Source: Colocasia esculenta (Eukaryota; Streptophyta; Magnoliopsida; Alismatales; Araceae). From it: a stretch of DNA of 64,000 nucleotides. The translations under genes were made by a program, and so were the position numbers. The stretch's first letter is position 1, and each line of letters starts with the position of its first letter. The notes beneath the pieces were generated by a model. It saw only the letters and a list, made by a program, of their open reading frames with translations. It made no database searches and had not been told where the DNA came from. Below, in pieces: positions 57,680-64,000 of this stretch. The stretch lies in NCBI GenBank assembly GCA_014218235.1, contig CM024760.1, forward strand, positions 147,327,245 through 147,391,244, in the 5' to 3' direction.

Positions 57680-60600
57680 TAATAACACTCAAGTATGCAT
57701 ACTAACCTGTGAACAATTCGGGTTTTGATCTTGATGGCATCTTCTAGTTCCCATCTTGCCTCTTCTTGTCCACGTCTACTCCACTGAATCTTCAGCAAGG
57801 GAACTTCTTTGTTCCGTAGTTGCTTGATTTTTCGGTCAAGAATCTGTACAGGTCTCTCTTTATATGCTAAATTTTCTTGTATCTCCAATCCTTGGTATTC
57901 AATAATGTGTTCTGGGTCGTGTATATATTTCCTCAGCATTGACACATGAAAAATATCATGCACATTAGATAACTGCGGCGGAAGTGCCAATTGGTACGTC
58001 ATTTCTCCAACTCTTTTCAATATCTCAAATGGTCCAATGTATCTTGGACTCAATTTTCCCTTGATACCAAATCTTCTGATTCCACAATGAGGACATACTT
58101 TAAGGAATACATGCTCTCCTTCTTGAAATTCCAACTCCCTTCTTCGACGATCAGCATAACTTTTCTGTCGATCTTGGGCAGTTTTCATTCTGTCTTGTAC
58201 CAACTTGATAACTTTTGTGGTTTCTTGGATCATGTCAGGTCCAAGGATATGTGATTCTTTTAGTTCCACCCAACACAGTGGTGATCTACATTGGCATCCA
58301 TACAAGGCTTCAAATGGTGCCATTTGAATGGTAGACTGGTATTTGTTGTTATACACAAATTCCATAATTTCCAAGTGAGTGTTCCAATCATTTCCAAACT
58401 CCAATACACAGGCACGGCACATATCTTCGATAATTTGATTTACCCGTTCTATTTTTCCGTCAGTTTGGGGATGAAACGTAGTACTAAACTTCAATTTAGT
58501 TTCCAATGCAACTTGTAATTCCTTCCAAAAATGTGAAGTAAATCTTGCGTCTCTATCTGATACTATATCCTTTGGAATACAATGTAATCGAACAATTTCT
58601 TTCATGTATAGCACTGCTAAGACATTGATAGACCACCTTGTCTTGATTGCTAAGAAATGAGCTGATTTGGTAAGTCGGTCAATGATTACCTATATGGCAT
58701 CAAATCCACTTCGTGTTTTAGGTAATCCTACAATAAAATCCATACCGACACTATCCCATTTCCACTCTGGCACTTCAAGTGGTTTTAATTTTTCTACCGG
58801 TTTCTGGTGCTCGGCTTTAACTTTCTGACATATCAAACATCTTGCGATAAAATCCACAATATCTTTTTTCATGTTACACCACCAAAAATGCTTCTTCAAA
58901 TCTTGATACATTTTGACTGCTCCCGGGTGGATAGTGTAACGTGATCGATGGGCTTCTTCTAAAATTTGCTTCTTGATCTCGGGTTTATCCGGCACACACA
59001 ACATGTTCTGGAATCACAGATTTCCAAGAACATCTTCATTAAAGTCAGGTCTAGAAGCCAATTTTTCTCGAATTTCTGTTAATGTAGGATCATTGTTCTG
59101 CTGCCCTCTAATTTATTTTAATAAATCTGATTGAACTGTCAAGTTATCAATTATAACTTTTTCTTCTTGTGACTCAGCCTCCAAGCATAATGTAGAAAAC
59201 TCTTCTAGCAACTTCCACTCATTTACTTGTAATTGGCATACCTTAGCTATAGGGTTTCTGCTGAGTGCATCAGCCACAGTATTTCCTTTTCTTGGATGGT
59301 ATTCAATCTTGAAGTCATAATCCTTAATATATTCCATCCACCTTCTTTGTCCATATTCAATTCTTTCTGCGAAAATAAATACTTGAGGCTCTTATGATCA
59401 GAGTACACTATGAATTGATTATCATATAGGTAGTGTCTCCAAAGCTTAAGAGCAAAAACTACTGCGGCTAATTCCAAATCATGTACTGGGTAGTTTTTCT
59501 CATGAGTCTTCAATTGTCTTGATGCATAAGCAATGACTCTTCTATCCTGCATCAGTACACATCTCAGTCCAATACTTGAAGCATCGGTATAAATCTCAAA
59601 TAATTTTCCTTCTACCGGCAAAGCTAGAATTGGTGCAGACGATAGACATTCCTTTAATAATTGAAATGCTTGTTCGCAACTCTCACTTCACACAAATGCA
59701 GCTCCTTTTCTAGTCAATTGCGTGAGAGGCGAGGCAATTCTAGAGAAATCCTTGACGAACTGTTGGTAATAACTGGCCATTCCAGGAAAACTTCTAATCT
59801 CAGTGAGATTCTTTGGTTGTTCCCATTTTTGTATAGTTTCAATCTTTGAAGAATCCACTGACAATCCTTCCTCAGAAATAATGTGTCCCAAAAACATTAT
59901 TTGCTTCAACCAAAATTCACATTTACTGAACTTTGCATATAACTTATGATCTCGTAATAGTTGCAAAGTAATCTATAAATGTGCCTCATGTTCTTCTATG
60001 CTCTTGGAATAAATCAGTATATCATCAATAAATATAACCACAAATTGATCCAAATAAGTTCTAAACACGTCATTTATCAGACGCATAAATGCAGCAGGTG
60101 CATTAGTTAATCCAAACGGCATTACTACAAATTCGTAGTGCCCATATCTTGTTCTGAAAGCTATTTTGTGAATGTCCTACTCTTGAATTCTAAGTTGATG
60201 ATAACCAGACCTTAAATCAATTTTGGAAAAGCATTGAGCCCCTGACAATTGATCGAATAGATCATCAATTCTTGGAAGTGGGTATCTGTTCTTTATAGTC
60301 AATTGGTTTAACTGTCGGTAATCTATACATAATCGCATAGACCCATCTTTCTTTTTCACAAATAATATTAGAGCACCCCAAGGTGAGGTACTAGGTCTAA
60401 TGAATCCCTTTTCTATCAACTCCAACAATTGCCTCTTTAGTTCTTTCAACTCTTCTATTGACATTCTTTATGGTGTTCTTGATACTAGTGTAGCTCCAGG
60501 CACCAATTCAATTGAAAAGTTCACCTCTCTATTAGGTGGTACACCAGGTAATTCTTCGGGAAAAACATCGAGAAATTCTCTTACCACTGGAATATTTTCC

Positions 60601-62048
60601 AATCCAGTGATATCTTGGTTTAGCAGGGTCACAGAGGCTAAGTACCCTTGACAACCTCTCTGTACTAGCTTACAAGCCTTAACTGCTAAAATTATTGGTA
60701 TTCTTCTGGTATGGGGTTTATCAAAGGTTATAGAACAAATTTCCTTTCCTGGAAAAGTGACCTGCCTTAATTGGCAATCTAAATTGGCGTGGTATTTAGA
60801 TAACCAATCCACCCCAAGGATCACATCATAATCCCACATTTCTAGACATATCAAATCACCAGATAAATCATGCCCTTTAACTAAAATCTGACTAGCAGGG
60901 TAATATTCCTTGAGCTTTTTACCTTCACTCAACGGAGTTGCAACTTCAAGTGGCGCAAATAATGGAACTGATTGAATTTCCAAAGATTTAGCAAACTCAT
61001 AACTAATAAAGGAGTGCGTAGCTCCTGAATCAAACAATACATGTGCAGGCTTCGAGTTTACTATTAGTGTACCTTCAATTAGTCCGCCTTCTTGCGGGGA
61101 TTCAGGTTCTACCTCCTAAATAGCTTGTATTCTTCCTTGCTTTGATTGCTTTGCTTGAGGATTTGGTTTGGCTGACGTATTCTTGATCATTGGACAATCC
61201 GGAATTCAATGTTGAGTACTCCCACATTTGAGACATGCACCCAACCTACGCCAACAATTCTCAGCTTTGTGTCCGCTTATGTGACAATGCTTACATACAT
61301 CCTTGCTCCCATCCGGAGCCTTCCCTGACTTCTTTACAGATTGCTGAACTTTCGGGGTACTTCCGGACTCAAACTTTCTCTTCTGATCTGAGGTTCCTTC
61401 TCCCGATCTTCCTCTAATCTTTTCCACGGTATCGTTCACAGTTTCTACTGCCAAAGCTCTCTTAACCATGTCCGAGTATGTACTGATCAAATGTGGAGTT
61501 AACTGCATAATAAAAGTAGGACGTAATCCATTCATGAACCTTTTAGCCTTTAATTTATCCGTAGCTATCAGATGTGGAGCATACTTGGACAGTCGAGCAA
61601 ATTGAGCCTCATACTCTGACACTGGCATCTTTAGCTATTTCAGGTTAGCAAATTCATTTGCCTTTTTTTCTTGCACTACCTCAGAAAAGTACTGGTTATT
61701 AAACAACTCCACAAACTCTTCCCAACTAATTTGGGTCGGATCCTCCAACATGGATTCTATTGTTTCCCACCAAGCTCTAGTGTCTCGATCCAACTGAAAA
61801 GTTAACAACCGAATCTTTTCTTCTTCGGTACATTTGATTTCTGTGAATATCCTTTCAATGTCCTTTAGCCAATTTTCGGCCTCGTCCAGGTTTATGCTTT
61901 CTGCAAATCTCGGAGGATCTAAGCTTCGAAAATCCTTAAATAGACTTGTCCCACTATGGCTGTTATTTCTAGCTACTGATTTCATCACTCGAGTCAAGTC
62001 ATGCATTGAACTTTCCATTTTCCTCCAGTTGGCGTCACCTTCATCCAT
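57679..62048 (-). pseudogene. gag-pol: Gypsy E gag-pol polyprotein (chromovirus)
   Basis: The likely start is MDEGDANWRKMESS at 62048. Gag core includes DRDTRAWWE and FNNQYFSEVVQEKK; the knuckles are CKHCHISGHKAENC and CLKCGSTQH-stop-IPDC. Protease site FDSGATHSFIS is near 61030; RT catalytic FIDD near 60020; RNase H (YTDASSIG, SDHKSLKYLF). Integrase has HPGAVKMYQ ... CLICQ, DFIVGLPKT, SDRDARFTS and the Glu in IERVNQIIEDM. The chromodomain tail (LLKIQWSRRGQEEARWEL) ends at 57679. Gag to RNase H is one frame with stops near 61635, 61205, 61120, 60468, 60177, 59967 and 59688. A one-base loss near 59345 (NMDKEGG for the expected NMDQRRW type) shifts the frame; further stops are near 59113 and 58690. 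Protease, RT and integrase active-site residues are otherwise intact. Confidence 0.93.
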
Positions 62049-62364
62049 GACTAAATTAGGAAAGTATCTGAAACATTCAATAGTACATACATTAATTCCA
62101 CAATTCATCCAAACTTGCATTCATTACATACACATTTCAAATTTACATAAAACCCCATTCCATTCACTAATCAAATATTTACAGCATAGCATATTATCAC
62201 TGATTTACATCCCAAGATACTAGGTCTTCTCCTTCCAAGTCTTCCACATTTACAAAACATACTGCCACTAACCTCTCACTCCCCATACACATGGGAGTTA
62301 TATTTACAACCAACATTTAAACAAAAAGAGAGGTTAACAAAAGACAAGCTGCCTAAGTCCCTTT
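62049..62364 (-). other. Spacer between the small ORF and gag of gypsy E
   Basis: No open frame of note. I see no clear feature. Confidence 0.5.
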
Positions 62365-62712
62365 CTAGATTTGGGTCAGATCTATAACAGACTCTACAGA
62401 TGGTTGTTGTTGTTCCCCTCCAACTTCGTGATACAATTCTCTCGCCGCATCCGTCATTGTTTTCCAATATCCATCAAACTGCTGAAGCAACATATCTTGC
62501 CCTAGCCTGAGATTGTCCAACCTACATATGACTTGAGTCATGACATCCAGTGAGGCACAAGGATTGCCGGCAAAGAATGCGCCCGCAGTCAAGTTGAGCA
62601 CTTCTTCCTTGATTTGTATATGGGCTTCCTACTGTGCTTGGGCATACAACTCAAGGTCTTGGCGTAGCATTTCTAGCGCTGCTACCAACCACTCTTGGGT
62701 ATTCATATCCAT
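62365..62712 (-). pseudogene. Extra small ORF upstream of gypsy E gag
   Basis: From ATG 62712 a 115-codon frame (MDMNTQEWLVAALEMLRQDL ... VESVIDLTQI) ends at TAG 62365. It has one internal TAG after LYAQAQ. It lies between the PBS and gag, which are about 770 bp apart; in gypsy A that distance is about 140 bp. The protein looks helical, Leu/Gln-rich and acidic at the end. I do not recognise it. It could be an accessory ORF, a captured fragment, or a detached Gag N-terminus joined by splicing. Confidence 0.5.
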
Positions 62713-62818
62713 ACTGAAACAAATATCAAGTTAAGCATTTATATGATTACAAAATCATACTAACTAATCCCAATTTCTACCCCAACTCACTGATTAACCC
62801 TAGGTTTATCGAACTAAT

Positions 62819-62830
62819 GCTCTGATACCA
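62819..62830 (-). other. Primer-binding site of gypsy E, initiator tRNA-Met
   Basis: Minus-strand TGGTATCAGAGC, perfect match, seven bases from the LTR edge at 62838. Confidence 0.92.
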
Positions 62831-63122
62831 ATTTATCAGTCACGTCCTAGTAAAATTCCATTTACTGAATATGACAGATATTAAATACGAGAACTTACAT
62901 AAACGCAAACAACTAGTTTAGCGGAAGCTTATTACATTATACCCCTCATTATAGTCTGAATGAGGAGCAAACAAAAATAAACTGTATCCTTATTACATTT
63001 CCATTTATCTACAAAGAAAACAAAAGATGACGACATTGCTTGATGTAGTGTGGTCCGCTCAACACACATAACCCCCTTAAGCTTCATCTCCACTTTGTCC
63101 ACCTGAAAATGGTAAATTGAGT

Positions 63123-63136
63123 GAGCTAACTAGCCC
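63123..63136 (-). other. Conserved LTR hairpin, gypsy E right LTR
   Basis: Minus-strand GGGCTA/TAGCTC, loop GT (GA in the left copy); the stem is unchanged. Confidence 0.6.
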
Positions 63137-63705
63137 AGTAGAATTCAATTACTTGAAATAGAAAGGATTCACATGTATAATCTCAAGAATAAGAACATGT
63201 ACATCACTAACATTGAGTGCTTAAGACAATGAACGAATGAGTCAATTCAGTAACACATGTAGAACAAGAATAGTATAGACATGATCGATAACTCAAGATG
63301 ATACTTAAGTTCAGTATTAGTCAAGTATTCACACACATACATGTATGAGATGATGACTAATCAAGCACGAACTGATGTATGCCACATCCACGTGTCCTCA
63401 TTGCCCCCGCACGGCCACTGACAAATTGGGTGCTCCTCCCAGGACTAAACCAGCCCCAAATGCACAGGCATAATTCTCAAATGAGCCCAAAGACTCACAA
63501 CTTGTCATCATAACACACTCACTCTTACACTAGATCAAGGATTTAGAGGTATTTAATCACATCTCACGCACAAGAACTTGGAACTTTGTAATTTCTCTGA
63601 TTACAGAAGTTGATAACTTCATTAACATCAATTGACTTGGAACTTCTAAGAGATGATTCAAGGTAAAGAAAGAAGAAACTTGAGTGGTTTTAGCAGGTGT
63701 TTAGG

Positions 63706-63988
63706 GGATATAAACAACAAAGAATAGGTAGGCAAAAGATTAGATTAATTGGGTGTTGTTTCTGTAAAGATTGGAACAAGGTAAGTGCTTGAAACAAGGT
63801 CCTGGCAATGTCTGTCGACAGCCAGGAAGGTACCTGTTGTCAGGTATTGCTTTTCCAGAAGCAGAATGGTGGTTCTGGCAGCCATCTGTTGACAGCCATT
63901 GCTGCCTGTCGACAGCTACTGCTGGACAAAACCTTTTGGTTGCTGGAAACATGGCCCTGTCGACAGCTAGAAGCATGGCTGTCGACAG
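63706..63988 (-). promoter_or_regulatory. TATA-like box with CTGTCGACAG array, gypsy E LTR
   Basis: Copies or close variants start at 63812, 63834, 63886, 63906, 63957 and 63979 (spacings 22, 52, 20, 51, 22). Three are perfect CTGTCGACAG followed by C and one by G; those at 63834 and 63886 have decayed centres. The array starts about 100 bp upstream of TTTATATCC. Confidence 0.6.
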
Positions 63989-64000
63989 GTATGGTGTGAA

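Larger units (their letters stand above)
62838..64000 (-). mobile_element. 5' LTR of gypsy E, running past the window end
   Basis: Begins AGTCACGTCCTAG (terminal T to A relative to 38992) and matches 38992-39560 closely up to 63405. It contains the hairpin at 63123-63136, a TATA-like TTTATATCC (minus, about 63714-63706) and a CTGTCGACAG array at 63812-63988. The part beyond 63405 is assumed LTR by continuity. A nested insertion there cannot be excluded. Confidence 0.8.

Noticed and set aside
62540..62734. Plus-strand frame opposite the small ORF of gypsy E
   Set aside because: The minus-strand frame is in element orientation, starts after the PBS and is longer.
1..64000. tRNA, rRNA, microRNA or host protein-coding genes
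   Set aside because: None could be supported on either strand; all coding similarity is to retrotransposons.

Overview
This window is a stack of nested plant retrotransposons with no recognisable host gene. Every coding region I can name belongs to an LTR retrotransposon (Ty3/gypsy chromovirus type or Ty1/copia SIRE type) or to one L1-type LINE. All the primer-binding sites that can be read match plant initiator tRNA-Met (TGGTATCAGAGC or a one- to two-base variant). Chromodomain tails after integrase, SIRE-like coiled-coil Gags and a LINE with DUF4283-like ORF1 and a C-terminal RNase H all indicate a seed plant with a large, repeat-rich genome. The species cannot be named from this.

Layout. 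1-881: 3' part of a gypsy LTR, inserted in a minus-strand copia pol fragment S1 (882-3277). 3278-9527: a LARD-like non-autonomous element with a truncated 5' LTR, a 2.4-kb non-coding interior and a 3' LTR. 9528-11395: part of another gypsy LTR (B), inserted in the chromodomain end of gypsy C (11396 onward, LTR from 11549, with a 17-bp minisatellite). 13184-19034: a minus-strand L1 LINE inside the LTR of a plus-strand copia S3 (LTR end 19997, gag 20049 to about 21475). About 21480-38991: a minus-strand SIRE-like copia S2, split by a complete gypsy A (22623-33145, duplication CATGT); A in turn carries a solo copia LTR (23261-24628, duplication TACCT). 38992 to beyond 64000: minus-strand gypsy E. 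Its left LTR is interrupted by plus-strand gypsy D (39628-56257), and D is interrupted by non-autonomous element Dn (42192-51677, duplication GTAGA). The nesting S2 > E > D > Dn is four deep.

All polyproteins are broken by stops and frameshifts. Gypsy A is old (LTRs differ at roughly one base in ten by eye); Dn and E are younger (a few percent).

The most interesting signals are non-coding. (1) All six Ty3/gypsy 3' ends carry a hairpin whose stem differs but stays paired, whose loop is AGGA, GGGA or GGA, and which lies 17-20 nt before the 3' LTR. (2) A second covarying hairpin followed by a CAG lies 285-420 bp from the inner LTR end in seven LTR types. (3) CTGTCGACAG palindromes occur upstream of TATA-like boxes with alternating spacings of about 21 and 52 bp, both in a copia solo LTR and in a gypsy LTR. 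Other gypsy LTRs carry different CpG-containing dyad arrays in the same place. I cannot tell without searches how much of this is already described; palindrome-rich regions upstream of TATA are known for maize Sireviruses.
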